The notes: generated from the sequence alone by a model not told the origin. Shown: positions 9,733 to 19,246, counted from the first letter of the stretch. The stretch: 64,000 bases of DNA from Algorimicrobium echini (GCF_900115185.1 NZ_FOVN01000003.1:227299-291298), one strand, 5' to 3'. A program made the numbers and translations.

Positions 9733-10413
9733 ATGAATCAAGATATAGTACATGTTTATTTTATGCCTGGAATGGCTGCTAATCCTAGTATTTTTGAGCA
9801 TATTAAATTGCCTCAAACAGATTTTAAAATTCATTGGTTAGAATGGCAAATTCCTAACGTTAATGAAACGCTTTCAAATTATGCGCTACGTATGGCGCAA
9901 CAAATAACTGAAAAAAATGTTGCCTTAATTGGTGTGTCTTTTGGTGGAGTTTTAGTTCAAGAAATGAGTAAGTATTTAAATTTGAAACGCTTAATCATTA
10001 TATCAAGCATAAAAAACAAACATGAAATGCCCAATCGGTTAAAAATAATGCGTGCTACTAAAGCATATAAGTTGTTTCCAGCATCATTAATTGGTAATAT
10101 AGATTTGCTAGCAAAATACGCACTGGGCGAAACGGTTAAAAAAAGAGTAGAATTGTATAAAAAATATCTTTCGGTTACCAATCCAAAGTACATAAATTGG
10201 GCTGTTAAAGAAATGGTTTGTTGGAATCAAGAAGAATCACCAAGCGGCTTAATACATATTCATGGCTCTTTGGATAATGTTTTTCCCTACAGACATATAC
10301 AAAAATGCATAACAGTTGAAAATGGTACGCATATAATGATTCTTAACAAATACCGATGGTTTAATAAGTATTTACCGCAACTTATTTTAGAAGGTTCTAT
10401 AGAATCATGTTGA
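9733..10413 (+). CDS. alpha/beta hydrolase
   Basis: 226 residues. The nucleophile elbow is seen as GVSFGG near residue 62 (GxSxG, catalytic Ser), preceded by an oxyanion region starting VYFMPGMAANPSIF. A late Asp in HGSLDNVFPY (about 182) and a His in NGTHIMI (about 200) complete a plausible Ser-Asp-His triad. There is no signal peptide, so a cytoplasmic esterase or lipase-like enzyme is expected. The next gene starts 34 bases downstream on the same strand and may be co-transcribed. The substrate cannot be read from sequence. Confidence 0.88.
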   Translation: MNQDIVHVYFMPGMAANPSIFEHIKLPQTDFKIHWLEWQIPNVNETLSNYALRMAQQITEKNVALIGVSFGGVLVQEMSKYLNLKRLIIISSIKNKHEMPNRLKIMRATKAYKLFPASLIGNIDLLAKYALGETVKKRVELYKKYLSVTNPKYINWAVKEMVCWNQEESPSGLIHIHGSLDNVFPYRHIQKCITVENGTHIMILNKYRWFNKYLPQLILEGSIESC

Positions 10414-10447
10414 TTTTTTTTATAACTTTAAACAAAAACTTACAGAT

Positions 10448-11377
10448 ATGAAATTGATAAAGAAAGTGTTGGTGCTAATGGGATTGTTAAGTTTAACAGT
10501 CTTGTTTATTTTTGCGCAGCAAAACGCTAAAACAGACGAAAATTTTGAAAAACAATTAATAAACGATTATAATGTTTATGCCTTGCAAATCCCTGAAAAT
10601 TTAGATTTTGCGGGAGAGCCACTTCCATTAAAAGATCCAGATATTTATGAGCGAATGGATCGTGAATTATTAGTAAATACCTATTGGCAGTCTAATGGGT
10701 TGCTTATGTTTAAGCGAGCTAAAAAATATTTTCCAATTATTGAGCCTATTTTAGCCAAGCATGGCGTCCCAGATGACTTTAAATATCTAGCAGTTATAGA
10801 AAGTGGTTTAACGAATGCTGTGTCACCTGCTGGTGCAAGAGGTGTTTGGCAAATTATGCCTGCAACTGCTCGCGAATATGGTTTGGAGGTAAATGATAAT
10901 GTGGATGAACGTTATAATCTTGAAATGTCTACAGAGGTTGCTTGTGATTATTTAAAGAAATCAAAAGAAAAACTAGGCTCATGGACCTTGGCAGCTGCAG
11001 CTTATAATGCGGGAATGTCTGGAATTTCTAGACGTTTGGAGGAACAGAATGTTACGGACTATTACGATTTACTTTTAGGTGAAGAAACCGGACGTTATAT
11101 GTTTCGAATTGTAGCACTGAAAGAAATTTTAACAAATGCTGATAAATATGGTTTTAATTTTAGAGATAAAGACCTATATACTAATGTGCCGACATATAAA
11201 GTAGCAGTAGATACAGCCGTGTCAGATTTTACCGCTTTTGCAGAAAGTTTTAAAATTAATTATAAAATTTTGAAAATTCATAACCCATGGTTACGAGAGC
11301 CGCATTTAAATAACAAATCAAGAAAAAATTATTTTATTGAAATTCCGCAAGACGGCTATTATTCTTCTAAACCTTAA
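10448..11377 (+). CDS. periplasmic lytic transglycosylase (SLT domain, MltD-like)
   Basis: 309 residues. A signal peptide occupies residues 1-23 (cut after IFA). The SLT domain contains the catalytic Glu in VIESGL (about residue 118), then SPAGARGVWQIMPATAREYG and the family motif AAAAYNAGMSGISR. It cleaves the MurNAc-GlcNAc bond of peptidoglycan to give 1,6-anhydro ends. Unlike E. coli MltD it has no C-terminal LysM repeats, only about 60 residues after the domain. Its last base is the first base of the next gene (TAATG), so it is translationally coupled to the cardiolipin synthase: both act on the envelope. Confidence 0.93.
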   Translation: MKLIKKVLVLMGLLSLTVLFIFAQQNAKTDENFEKQLINDYNVYALQIPENLDFAGEPLPLKDPDIYERMDRELLVNTYWQSNGLLMFKRAKKYFPIIEPILAKHGVPDDFKYLAVIESGLTNAVSPAGARGVWQIMPATAREYGLEVNDNVDERYNLEMSTEVACDYLKKSKEKLGSWTLAAAAYNAGMSGISRRLEEQNVTDYYDLLLGEETGRYMFRIVALKEILTNADKYGFNFRDKDLYTNVPTYKVAVDTAVSDFTAFAESFKINYKILKIHNPWLREPHLNNKSRKNYFIEIPQDGYYSSKP

Positions 11378-12831
11378 TGTTAGATTTTTTAAAAGATAAT
11401 ATTTGGGTCATCATAATTGTTTTAAATTATGCGTTAGCAATTTCTGCAGCATCAACTATATTATTAAAGAATATAAATCCCACTAAAACCTTATCTTATA
11501 TATTGGTTTTAGTGGTTTTTCCTTTTTTAGGTTTAATTGTTTATTACTTTTTTGGCCAAGAATATCGGAAGAATAAAATATTTAATAGAAAAAATGTACT
11601 CAACGAAAAAATAGTACAAAAATTAGGCAAAGATTTTGAGTTGAGTGAAAGCCAGTTGCATAAATTAGATGATTTTTTAGACGAAAAGATCAAGTTGGTT
11701 AATTTACTCAATAATAATAAAAACACACCTGTAACTTTACATAATGAACTTCAAATTATTAAAAATGCAAAAGATAAATTTGATTTATTATTTGAGGACC
11801 TAAAACACGCTAAACACCACATTCATTTAGAATATTATATTCTAAAAGATGATAATATAGGTACAGAACTTATAAATATTTTGTGTGATAAAGCTTCAGA
11901 AGGTATAAAAGTCCGTTTGAGTTTTGATGACGTTGGAAGTAAAATTTCATCGAAAACTAAAAGAAGAATGACTAAAAGTGGTGTTGAATTCTATGCGTTT
12001 ATGCCTGTTTTATTTCCCAGTTTTACAGGTAAGATGAATTATAGAAATCATAGAAAAATAGCTATTATTGATGGTAAAGTAGGTTATGTTGGTGGGATTA
12101 ATGTATCAGATAACTATGTAAACTATAAAAACGGTGATTCCTATTGGCGAGATACACACTTGCGTATAGTAGGAGAAGCTTTAAAGCCCTTGCAAGTCCA
12201 TTTTTTATTAACATGGGATTTTGTATCAAATTCAAGTTGTAAAATTTCTTCTGAATTATTTCCAGATGTGGCAGTAGATTCAATTAATGCCGTACAAATT
12301 GCAGCTAGTGGGCCTGATACCGATTGGGCTAATATTATGGAAGCTATTTTTGTGGCCATAAATACGGCAGAAGATTATGTATATGTAACGACACCCTATT
12401 TTATTCCTAATGATGAAATAATTACTTCGTTACAGATAGCAGCAAAGAGTGGTTTAGATGTCCGTTTGTTAATTCCAAAGACTTCTGATTCTTGGACGGC
12501 AAAGCACGCTACAAATTCGTATTTAGAACGTTTGCTAGAAGCTCAAGTAAAAGTATATCGTTATACCAAAGGTTTTATTCATGCAAAAACAATGGTTGTT
12601 GATGATTTATTTTCAACTATTGGAACCGCCAATTTAGATTATAGAAGTTTCAATATTAATTTTGAAATCAATGCGCTTATTTATAACAAGAAAACAAGCA
12701 TCGAACTAAAAAATATATTTCTAGAGGATTTAAACGATAGTGAAGAACTCACTTTAGAAACTTGGCAACAACGTACTAAATTTAGCAAATTAAAAGAATC
12801 TTATTGTCGTCTTTGGTCGCCGTTACTATAA
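11377..12831 (+). CDS. cls: cardiolipin synthase (phospholipase D type)
   Basis: 484 residues. Two N-terminal membrane helices (about 10-30 and 38-60) anchor the enzyme, with a PLDc_N region, followed by two phospholipase D repeats. The first has HRKIAIIDG (His about 225), the second HAKTMVVDD (His about 402); together they form the HxKxxxxD active site. The enzyme joins two phosphatidylglycerols to make cardiolipin in the inner membrane. The start overlaps the stop of the lytic transglycosylase gene by one base. Confidence 0.93.
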   Translation: MLDFLKDNIWVIIIVLNYALAISAASTILLKNINPTKTLSYILVLVVFPFLGLIVYYFFGQEYRKNKIFNRKNVLNEKIVQKLGKDFELSESQLHKLDDFLDEKIKLVNLLNNNKNTPVTLHNELQIIKNAKDKFDLLFEDLKHAKHHIHLEYYILKDDNIGTELINILCDKASEGIKVRLSFDDVGSKISSKTKRRMTKSGVEFYAFMPVLFPSFTGKMNYRNHRKIAIIDGKVGYVGGINVSDNYVNYKNGDSYWRDTHLRIVGEALKPLQVHFLLTWDFVSNSSCKISSELFPDVAVDSINAVQIAASGPDTDWANIMEAIFVAINTAEDYVYVTTPYFIPNDEIITSLQIAAKSGLDVRLLIPKTSDSWTAKHATNSYLERLLEAQVKVYRYTKGFIHAKTMVVDDLFSTIGTANLDYRSFNINFEINALIYNKKTSIELKNIFLEDLNDSEELTLETWQQRTKFSKLKESYCRLWSPLL

Positions 12832-12835
12832 CAGC

Positions 12836-13402
12836 TTAACGTCTTTTACCACGCATTTGATTTTGGCCATAATGTTGGTTAGGGCCTTGAGAGCGTTTCA
12901 TGTTCTCTTTCATCATTTTAATCTGTTCAGAAAGCATGTTACGTTTGTCTAGTTTTTCGGCTTCTTTAAGGAGTAATTTAGATTCGTTTTTTCTATTTTT
13001 AGTAAACGCTATACCTGCCAAGTTTAATTTAGCCATAGCCAAATCATGATCCATAGATAAGCCTAAACCAATAGCTTTTTTGAAATGTTTTTCAGCTTCA
13101 TTCATGTTTGTTTGTGAAACCATGATGCCATGTAAATAATAGTAATATCCTTCTTGTTTTTGCACTAAAGCACTACTTGGGTTTTTAATTTTATCCAACC
13201 ATTTTTTGGCACCTTCAAAATCTTGCTTCCGAAGTTTTAAAAAGGCTAAAAGAATAAATTCATTCTTAAAATATAGAAATATAAAAATTAAAGAAAGTAG
13301 TATAAACATAATGCCATTGCCAATGTTGCCTTCAATAAATTGATAAATGGCATATCCAATGATTCCTATGGCTATAATTAATTTTATATTTTTATTGTAC
13401 AT
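12836..13402 (-). CDS. membrane protein with tetratricopeptide-like repeats
   Basis: 188 residues. Two hydrophobic segments (about 6-22 and 27-48) are followed by a soluble part with TPR-like helices (GAKKWLDKIKNP, YYYYLHGIMVSQTNMNEAEKHFKKAIGLG, AMAKLNLAGIAFTKNRKNES). The C-terminus is basic and rich in Gln and Asn. The start overlaps the end of the upstream gene by 11 bases, so the two are coupled. It may be a membrane-bound scaffold; I do not recognise a named family. Confidence 0.75.
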   Translation of the reverse strand: MYNKNIKLIIAIGIIGYAIYQFIEGNIGNGIMFILLSLIFIFLYFKNEFILLAFLKLRKQDFEGAKKWLDKIKNPSSALVQKQEGYYYYLHGIMVSQTNMNEAEKHFKKAIGLGLSMDHDLAMAKLNLAGIAFTKNRKNESKLLLKEAEKLDKRNMLSEQIKMMKENMKRSQGPNQHYGQNQMRGKRR

Positions 13403-14288
13403 AAAGTTTCGTTTTATAGGTTGTAACAGAATTTATTGTTGTTGGTATTTTTATTGAATTATTTTGCAAAGATACAGTGTTACCTCGAGTTTTAGAAGTC
13501 ACAGACATAGTTTTTACAACGCCCGTTTTTACATCAGCTGAAATATGCGTTTTTTGGTCGCCATTTAGAACCATATTGTAATTTTCTTCAACAGAATTTA
13601 TAGAAACATGAGCCACACCTTGTATATCTATATTGGGACTAACAGCTTTCAGCGTCCAAATGTTTTCGCTTTCTATTTCACCCGTGAAGTCATTTTTCCA
13701 ACTTTCATTAACAACGACTTTCTTTGTTGGATAAATAAAGGTAAATTGCTCAAAACTATCAGAAAGACTTTTACTACCAAATTCTTTCTTCATTTCTTCA
13801 ATCATAATTTGCTTTGTAAATTCGTCTTGAATACCAGCTCGTTCCATCATGTTGTTAATTAATTGTGTAGTTCCACGAACAGCTATTATTTTTCCTGTTT
13901 TTAAAAGTTCTATTTTAAGTTTGGACTGCGTTAATCCCGAGAAAATAGCTGCTTCCATATTGTCTTTCTCAAAATCAGCAGAAGTGTCTATAGAAAAAAT
14001 TTCGCCATATGTATTCGAACTTGATAGTAGTTTAAAAAGCTTATAATTGAAATCTAAAATATAAGAGCTATCGGTTACTTTTTTTACAACCAAAACAAAT
14101 TTACTCTCTAAAACATTTGTCATTTGTTGCATAATTCCATCAATATCCTGCGTAATTTTCTGGTTAGCTTGTTGATGAACAAGTATGCTATCACCAATTT
14201 TAAGTTTATATTGCAACTGCGTTTGTGCATAGGTATTACTAGCTAATAAGTTGATCAGTAATAGACTAGTTGCTAAAATTTTTTGCAT
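13392..14288 (-). CDS. secreted protein of unknown function (DUF6263-like)
   Basis: 298 residues with a signal peptide (cut after NTYA, about residue 21). The mature protein is beta-rich, with KIGDSILVHQQANQKITQDIDG near the start and repeated strands typical of small envelope proteins in Bacteroidota. It resembles proteins annotated DUF6263, though I give that from memory. It leads a two-gene operon with the TPR membrane protein. No catalytic motif is visible. Confidence 0.7.
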   Translation of the reverse strand: MQKILATSLLLINLLASNTYAQTQLQYKLKIGDSILVHQQANQKITQDIDGIMQQMTNVLESKFVLVVKKVTDSSYILDFNYKLFKLLSSSNTYGEIFSIDTSADFEKDNMEAAIFSGLTQSKLKIELLKTGKIIAVRGTTQLINNMMERAGIQDEFTKQIMIEEMKKEFGSKSLSDSFEQFTFIYPTKKVVVNESWKNDFTGEIESENIWTLKAVSPNIDIQGVAHVSINSVEENYNMVLNGDQKTHISADVKTGVVKTMSVTSKTRGNTVSLQNNSIKIPTTINSVTTYKTKLYVQ

Positions 14289-14355
14289 TTTTCTGCCTTT
14301 TATAAGGACTGCAAAGAAACTAAATTTTTATCTAAAAAATATTTTTAAAATAAGG

Positions 14356-14386
14356 TTTGTTAAATAAAAAAGGGTTTGTATATTTG
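14356..14386 (+). promoter_or_regulatory. promoter of L34 gene
   Basis: TTTG at 14356-14359 and TATATTTG at 14379-14386 are separated by 19 bases, a textbook Bacteroidota housekeeping promoter. The transcript would have a leader of about 60-65 bases before rpmH. Confidence 0.8.
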
Positions 14387-14455
14387 CACGCAGTTTTAGG
14401 GATAGAACCCAAAACAAGGTTAAAAGATATTAAGAAGACTTTAAAGATATAAGTA

Positions 14456-14617
14456 ATGAGTAAAAGAACATTTCAGCCGTCAAAAAGAAAAAGAAAAAAC
14501 AAGCATGGTTTCAGAGAGAGAATGGCTAGTGCTAATGGAAGAAAAGTCCTTGCTCGTAGAAGAGCTAAAGGGAGAAAGAAAATATCTGTATCTTCTGAAT
14601 TAAGACATAAAAAATAA
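14456..14617 (+). CDS. rpmH: 50S ribosomal protein L34
   Basis: 53 residues starting [22 protein letters not shown] (positions 14456 onward) and very rich in Arg and Lys, with the family motif [21 protein letters not shown]34 sits in the large ribosomal subunit. Most bacteria place rpmH next to rnpA and dnaA; here it lies alone between a DUF6263-like gene and carB, as in other flavobacteria as far as I recall. It has its own promoter and terminator. Confidence 0.98.
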   Translation: MSKRTFQPSKRKRKNKHGFRERMASANGRKVLARRRAKGRKKISVSSELRHKK

Positions 14618-14640
14618 TGATTAACAATTGTTAATATATA

Positions 14641-14671
14641 AAGGTGTTCCAAATTGGTAACGCCTTTTTTT
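14641..14671 (+). terminator. rho-independent terminator after L34
   Basis: AAGGTGTT (14641-14648) pairs with AACGCCTT (14659-14666), one G-U pair, followed by seven T. It separates rpmH from carB. Confidence 0.8.
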
Positions 14672-14687
14672 ATACCCATTCGTTAAC

Positions 14688-14695
14688 TACTTTTG
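14688..14695 (+). promoter_or_regulatory. -7 promoter box of carB
   Basis: TACTTTTG matches TAnnTTTG and lies 15 bases before the ATG, so the leader would be only about 8-10 bases. No TTG is seen at the -33 distance. Confidence 0.5.
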
Positions 14696-14710
14696 CAAAA
14701 AAATTTTAAA

Positions 14711-17563
14711 ATGCCTAAAAACAAAAACATAAATTCCGTTCTGCTTATAGGTTCAGGTCCCATAGTTATTGGTCAAGCTTGTGAATTTGATTATTCTGGA
14801 ACACAAGCACTCCGTTCTTTAAGAGAAGATGGAATTGAAACCATTCTAATCAATTCTAACCCAGCAACCATCATGACTGACCCTTCCATGGCAGATCATG
14901 TTTACTTATTACCGTTAACTACAAAATCCATTGTAAAAATTTTAAAAGAGCATCCGCAAATTGACGCTGTTCTTCCAACAATGGGTGGGCAAACAGCTCT
15001 TAATTTAGCTATTGAAGCCGAAGAGAAAGGTATTTGGAAGGATTTTGATGTTAAGTTAATAGGTGTTGATATTGAAGCTATTAATATCACTGAAGATCGT
15101 GAGCAGTTTCGAGAGCTTATGTTAAAAATTGGTGTGCCAATGGCACCTCAAGCAACAGCAACTTCATACTTAAAAGGTAAAGAAATTGCTCAAGAATTTG
15201 GTTTCCCTCTTGTTATTAGAGCCTCTTATACACTGGGTGGTGCAGGAGCTTCTATTGTTTACAAAGAAGAAGATTTTGATGAATTATTGACACGTGGATT
15301 GGAAATTTCGCCAATTCATGAAGTAATGATTGATAAAGCACTTTTGGGATGGAAAGAATATGAATTGGAATTATTGCGTGATAAAAATGACAACGTTGTG
15401 ATTATCTGTACCATTGAAAATATGGATCCAATGGGTATTCATACTGGCGATTCCATTACGGTAGCTCCAGCAATGACTTTATCAGATAAAACGTTTCAAC
15501 GAATGCGTGATATGGCAATTCATATGATGCGAAGTATTGGAGATTTTGCTGGTGGTTGTAATGTGCAATTTGCTGTAAGTCCGGATAATAACGAAGATAT
15601 TATTGCCATTGAAATTAATCCGCGTGTATCGCGCTCGTCAGCTTTAGCAAGTAAAGCAACGGGTTATCCTATTGCAAAAGTAGCCTCTAAATTAGCCATT
15701 GGTTATAATTTAGATGAATTAACAAATCAAATTACCGGCTCTACATCTGCCTTATTTGAGCCAACTATTGATTATGTTGTGGTTAAAATACCACGCTGGA
15801 ATTTTGATAAATTTGAAGGTTCTGATAGAACCTTAGGCCTCCAAATGAAAGCAGTTGGCGAAGTCATGGCAATTGGACGTTCATTTCAAGAAGCCCTACA
15901 TAAAGCAACTCAGTCCCTTGAAATTAAACGTAACGGTTTAGGTGCTGATGGAAAAGGGTATAAAGATTATGACCAGATTATAGAAAAACTAACAAATGCG
16001 AGTTGGGACAGAGTTTTTGTGATTTATGATGCCATTCAAATGGGTATTCCTTTAAGTCGAATTTATGAGATCACAAAAATTGATATGTGGTTCTTAAAGC
16101 AATATGAAGAATTATATCATTTAGAAAAGGAGATTTCTAAATTTTCAATTGAAACTATAAATCGTGAACTGCTTCTTGAAGCCAAACAAAAAGGGTATGG
16201 AGATCGTCAAATAGCCCATATGCTTAACTGTTTGGAAAGTCAAGTATATGCTAAAAGAGCAGAGTTTAAAATTAAACGAGTTTATAAATTAGTAGATACC
16301 TGTGCTGCCGAATTTAAAGCGCAAACACCATATTATTACTCTACTTTTGAAAACGAAGTAGAATTAGCCGATGGCGAAAAAGCTCCTTCCAACGAAAGTA
16401 TTGTTTCCAATAAAAAGAAAATTATTGTTTTAGGTTCAGGTCCAAACCGAATAGGTCAAGGAATTGAATTCGATTACTGTTGTGTTCATGGTGTTTTGGC
16501 GGCAGCAGAGTGCGGTTACGAAACAATTATGATTAATTGTAACCCTGAAACAGTTTCTACCGATTTTGACATTGCCGATAAATTGTATTTCGAACCTGTT
16601 TTTTGGGAACATATTTACGACATTATTCAACATGAAAAACCCGAAGGTGTTATTGTGCAGCTTGGTGGTCAAACAGCCCTGAAATTAGCCGAAAAACTAG
16701 ACCGTTACGGTATTAAAATAATTGGAACAACCTACAAGGCTTTAGATTTAGCTGAAGATAGAGGGAGTTTTTCAACTATTTTAAAAGAAAATAACATACC
16801 ATATCCTAAATTTGACGTGGCTACAAATGCCGATGAAGCTCTAGCTATTGCAGACGTTTTAGATTTTCCTATTTTGGTAAGACCGTCATATGTTTTAGGA
16901 GGTCAAGGCATGAAAATTGTTATCAATAAAAAAGAGTTGGAAGAACACGTGGTAGATTTACTTCGCCAAATGCCAGACAACAAATTATTATTGGATCATT
17001 ATCTAGATGGTGCAATAGAAGCAGAAGCAGATGCCATTTGTGATGGCGAAAATATTTACATTATAGGTATCATGGAGCACATTGAGCCTTGCGGTATTCA
17101 CTCTGGTGATAGTAATGGTGTGTTACCTCCTTTTAATTTAGGTGATTTGGTTATACAACAAATAAAAGATCATACTAAAAAAATTGCACTGGCACTAAAT
17201 ACAGTTGGCTTAATTAATATTCAGTTTGCAATAAAAGATGACGTTGTATACATAATTGAAGCAAACCCACGCGCATCTAGAACGGTTCCGTTTATAGCTA
17301 AAGCTTATGGCGAACCATACGTGAATTACGCAACCAAAGTTATGTTAGGTGTTAACAAAGTAACCGATTTCGACTTTAATCCTAAATTGGAAGGTTATGC
17401 TATAAAACAACCTGTTTTCTCATTTGACAAGTTTCCTAATGTTAATAAAAAATTAGGACCTGAAATGAAGAGTACAGGCGAAAGTATTTTGTTTATTGAA
17501 AGTTTAAAAGATGATGAATTTTATAATTTATATGCAAGACGTAAAATGTATTTAAGTAAGTAA
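14711..17563 (+). CDS. carB: carbamoyl-phosphate synthase large subunit, without C-terminal MGS domain
   Basis: 950 residues from the ATG at 14711 (MPKNKNINSVLLIGSGP). Two homologous ATP-grasp halves are visible, each opening with GSGPIVIGQ-/GSGPNRIGQG-type nucleotide loops and each with an E-x-N-P-R motif (EINPRVSRSS; EANPRASRTV). The enzyme makes carbamoyl phosphate for arginine and pyrimidines with the small subunit CarA, which is not in the window. E. coli CarB has about 1073 residues; this protein ends right after the second ATP-grasp half, so the allosteric methylglyoxal-synthase-like domain (last ~135 residues) is absent. The six codons upstream of the ATG fall over the -7 box and are rejected. 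Confidence 0.96.
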   Translation: MPKNKNINSVLLIGSGPIVIGQACEFDYSGTQALRSLREDGIETILINSNPATIMTDPSMADHVYLLPLTTKSIVKILKEHPQIDAVLPTMGGQTALNLAIEAEEKGIWKDFDVKLIGVDIEAINITEDREQFRELMLKIGVPMAPQATATSYLKGKEIAQEFGFPLVIRASYTLGGAGASIVYKEEDFDELLTRGLEISPIHEVMIDKALLGWKEYELELLRDKNDNVVIICTIENMDPMGIHTGDSITVAPAMTLSDKTFQRMRDMAIHMMRSIGDFAGGCNVQFAVSPDNNEDIIAIEINPRVSRSSALASKATGYPIAKVASKLAIGYNLDELTNQITGSTSALFEPTIDYVVVKIPRWNFDKFEGSDRTLGLQMKAVGEVMAIGRSFQEALHKATQSLEIKRNGLGADGKGYKDYDQIIEKLTNASWDRVFVIYDAIQMGIPLSRIYEITKIDMWFLKQYEELYHLEKEISKFSIETINRELLLEAKQKGYGDRQIAHMLNCLESQVYAKRAEFKIKRVYKLVDTCAAEFKAQTPYYYSTFENEVELADGEKAPSNESIVSNKKKIIVLGSGPNRIGQGIEFDYCCVHGVLAAAECGYETIMINCNPETVSTDFDIADKLYFEPVFWEHIYDIIQHEKPEGVIVQLGGQTALKLAEKLDRYGIKIIGTTYKALDLAEDRGSFSTILKENNIPYPKFDVATNADEALAIADVLDFPILVRPSYVLGGQGMKIVINKKELEEHVVDLLRQMPDNKLLLDHYLDGAIEAEADAICDGENIYIIGIMEHIEPCGIHSGDSNGVLPPFNLGDLVIQQIKDHTKKIALALNTVGLINIQFAIKDDVVYIIEANPRASRTVPFIAKAYGEPYVNYATKVMLGVNKVTDFDFNPKLEGYAIKQPVFSFDKFPNVNKKLGPEMKSTGESILFIESLKDDEFYNLYARRKMYLSK

Positions 17564-17612
17564 ATATGAAATCATTAGAGAAGTTTTTTATACATATCGT
17601 GGAAAAAATCAT

Positions 17613-17620
17613 TACTTTTG
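17613..17620 (+). promoter_or_regulatory. -7 promoter box of T9SS cargo gene
   Basis: TACTTTTG, a TAnnTTTG match 19 bases before the ATG at 17640. No -33 TTG is seen at the usual spacing. Confidence 0.5.
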
Positions 17621-17639
17621 TGTTATAAATATCACTGCT

Positions 17640-18491
17640 ATGATTAAAAAACTACTTTTTTTACCTTTTTTAACGCTATCGTTTTGTGCTTTTGCGCAAG
17701 TTAGTGCCGGACAAATTGATAATTTTGAAGACGGAACAGTTCAGAATTGGATTATTGGTTCTTCGTCAGGAGCACCAGTAAATATTTCAACTGGTGGACC
17801 TGATGGTGTAGATGATAATTTTTTAGAATACTCTTCTTTAGGTGGTGGTGGCACTGCCAGTAGAATGGTATTTTTTAACGCCAATTCCCAATGGTCTGGT
17901 GATTTTGTTTCAGAAGGTATTGTTGAAATACAATTTGATGCGCAAGCCTTAACAAACGATTTAAATTTACGGTTAGCTTTTCAGGGACCAATGGGAACAC
18001 GTATTGTTTCTACAAATCCTGTTTTTTTAGCTCAAGGAACCCCTTGGACTAACATTGTTTTACCTCTGGATGCATCTGGTTTTACTATTGTTCAAGGACC
18101 TGCTTCTGTAACTGATGTTTTAAGTGCTGTTTCTACCATGCGTATTTTAAGTAATTCTTCTATTGATAATTGGAAGGGTGAAGAAATTATTGCCACTTTA
18201 CGTGTTGATAATATAACAGCTTCAACAACGTTAAACCGTCCAGAATTTAGCAAAGAGTTAGGTTTTACTATTTATCCAAACCCAAGTAAATCGAGGTTGA
18301 ATATCCATACTCCAGGAGTAAATAATTACTCTAAAATAGAAGTATATAATATTTTAGGATCTCGTGTTTATCAAGGCAGCCTTAATAATGCCAAAGCATC
18401 TATTAACGTAAGCCAATGGAATAGTGGAGTATATTTAGTTCGTATTTCTAATAGTAAAGAAACAATATCAAAACGTTTTGTAAAGCAATAA
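17640..18491 (+). CDS. secreted protein with type IX secretion sorting domain
   Basis: 283 residues. Signal peptide 1-19 (cut after AFA). The body (about 20-200) looks like a carbohydrate-binding or jelly-roll beta domain (DNFEDGTVQNW, then DNITAS at its end). The last ~75 residues are a type A T9SS sorting domain, with IYPNPSK near 220, IEVYNILGSRVY and the terminal GVYLVRISNSKETISKRFVKQ type pattern. It should cross the outer membrane through the type IX system. Monocistronic, with its own promoter box and terminator. The ligand is unknown. Confidence 0.88.
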   Translation: MIKKLLFLPFLTLSFCAFAQVSAGQIDNFEDGTVQNWIIGSSSGAPVNISTGGPDGVDDNFLEYSSLGGGGTASRMVFFNANSQWSGDFVSEGIVEIQFDAQALTNDLNLRLAFQGPMGTRIVSTNPVFLAQGTPWTNIVLPLDASGFTIVQGPASVTDVLSAVSTMRILSNSSIDNWKGEEIIATLRVDNITASTTLNRPEFSKELGFTIYPNPSKSRLNIHTPGVNNYSKIEVYNILGSRVYQGSLNNAKASINVSQWNSGVYLVRISNSKETISKRFVKQ

Positions 18492-18513
18492 CATAATTTA
18501 ACACATACCTACA

Positions 18514-18543
18514 AACCACTGGATTTATCTGGTGGTTTTTTTA
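18514..18543 (+). terminator. terminator after T9SS cargo gene, possibly bidirectional
   Basis: AACCACTGGA (18514-18523) pairs with TCTGGTGGTT (18528-18537) over 10 pairs including two G-U, with loop TTTA, followed by a T run. The stop codon of the convergent DUF3307 gene lies at 18541-18543. Confidence 0.75.
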
Positions 18544-19245
18544 TGCCAATATTTGAAATGTTATACCTGTAATAATGGCAATACCAAAGCTAATAAGTGT
18601 GCCTATTAAAATATATTCAGTGAGTTTACGGTGTTTGCTTTCTTTTAAATCTCCAAATCTAAAAACAGACTTTGCAGTAATTAAAAAACCAACAGCTTCC
18701 CAATGATTCATAATTATGAATATAAATACTAATAGACGCTCTAAAATACCAATATATTGTCCGGCATCTTTTAGTGATTCGTTACCCTTTGTTAGTTTTT
18801 CTATATTCCATTTACTAAAAATAGCTTGCATGATGATGGATACTGGTTTGGTTAAAAACAGCAAGCAGGTAAGTAAAAGTAAGGCAGATTCTGTTGGTAT
18901 TTCAAATATTGTAAATGTTGTATTTGTGTAGAGATAATAGGTTAAAAAGATACTAACTATGTGTAATATTTGATCAATAAAAAACCATTGTCGTTTACTT
19001 TTTTTAGTTTGGAAGATGAGCTTTATAGCATCTATTATTAAATGCAGAAATGTTAGGGTTAAGAGTAGTGGCCAATACGATATATCCCATACAAAAACTA
19101 ATAACAGAGCCATATGAATAGCCACATGTAAGTACAGTTTAGGCGATTTTAGTTTTCGCTTTTCTTTACTTTTCACCCATGATTTTGGTTGAAGTATAAA
19201 ATCTCCAATTAAATGAGCCAAAATTAGTTTTAACAATAGTATCAT
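18541..19245 (-). CDS. DUF3307 membrane protein
   Basis: 234 residues from the ATG at 19245. Hydrophobic segments throughout, opening LLLKLILAHLIGDFILQP with the family H-x-x-G-D-F-x-L-Q-P motif, where conserved His and Asp sit in the membrane. A short soluble loop rich in Lys (KSKEKRKLKSPKLYLH) follows. DUF3307 genes are often found with satD, as here: the satD stop is followed by one base and then this ATG (TAATATG). A GTG four codons upstream, inside satD, is less likely. The function is unknown. Confidence 0.88.
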   Translation of the reverse strand: MILLLKLILAHLIGDFILQPKSWVKSKEKRKLKSPKLYLHVAIHMALLLVFVWDISYWPLLLTLTFLHLIIDAIKLIFQTKKSKRQWFFIDQILHIVSIFLTYYLYTNTTFTIFEIPTESALLLLTCLLFLTKPVSIIMQAIFSKWNIEKLTKGNESLKDAGQYIGILERLLVFIFIIMNHWEAVGFLITAKSVFRFGDLKESKHRKLTEYILIGTLISFGIAIITGITFQILA

Positions 19246-19246
19246 A

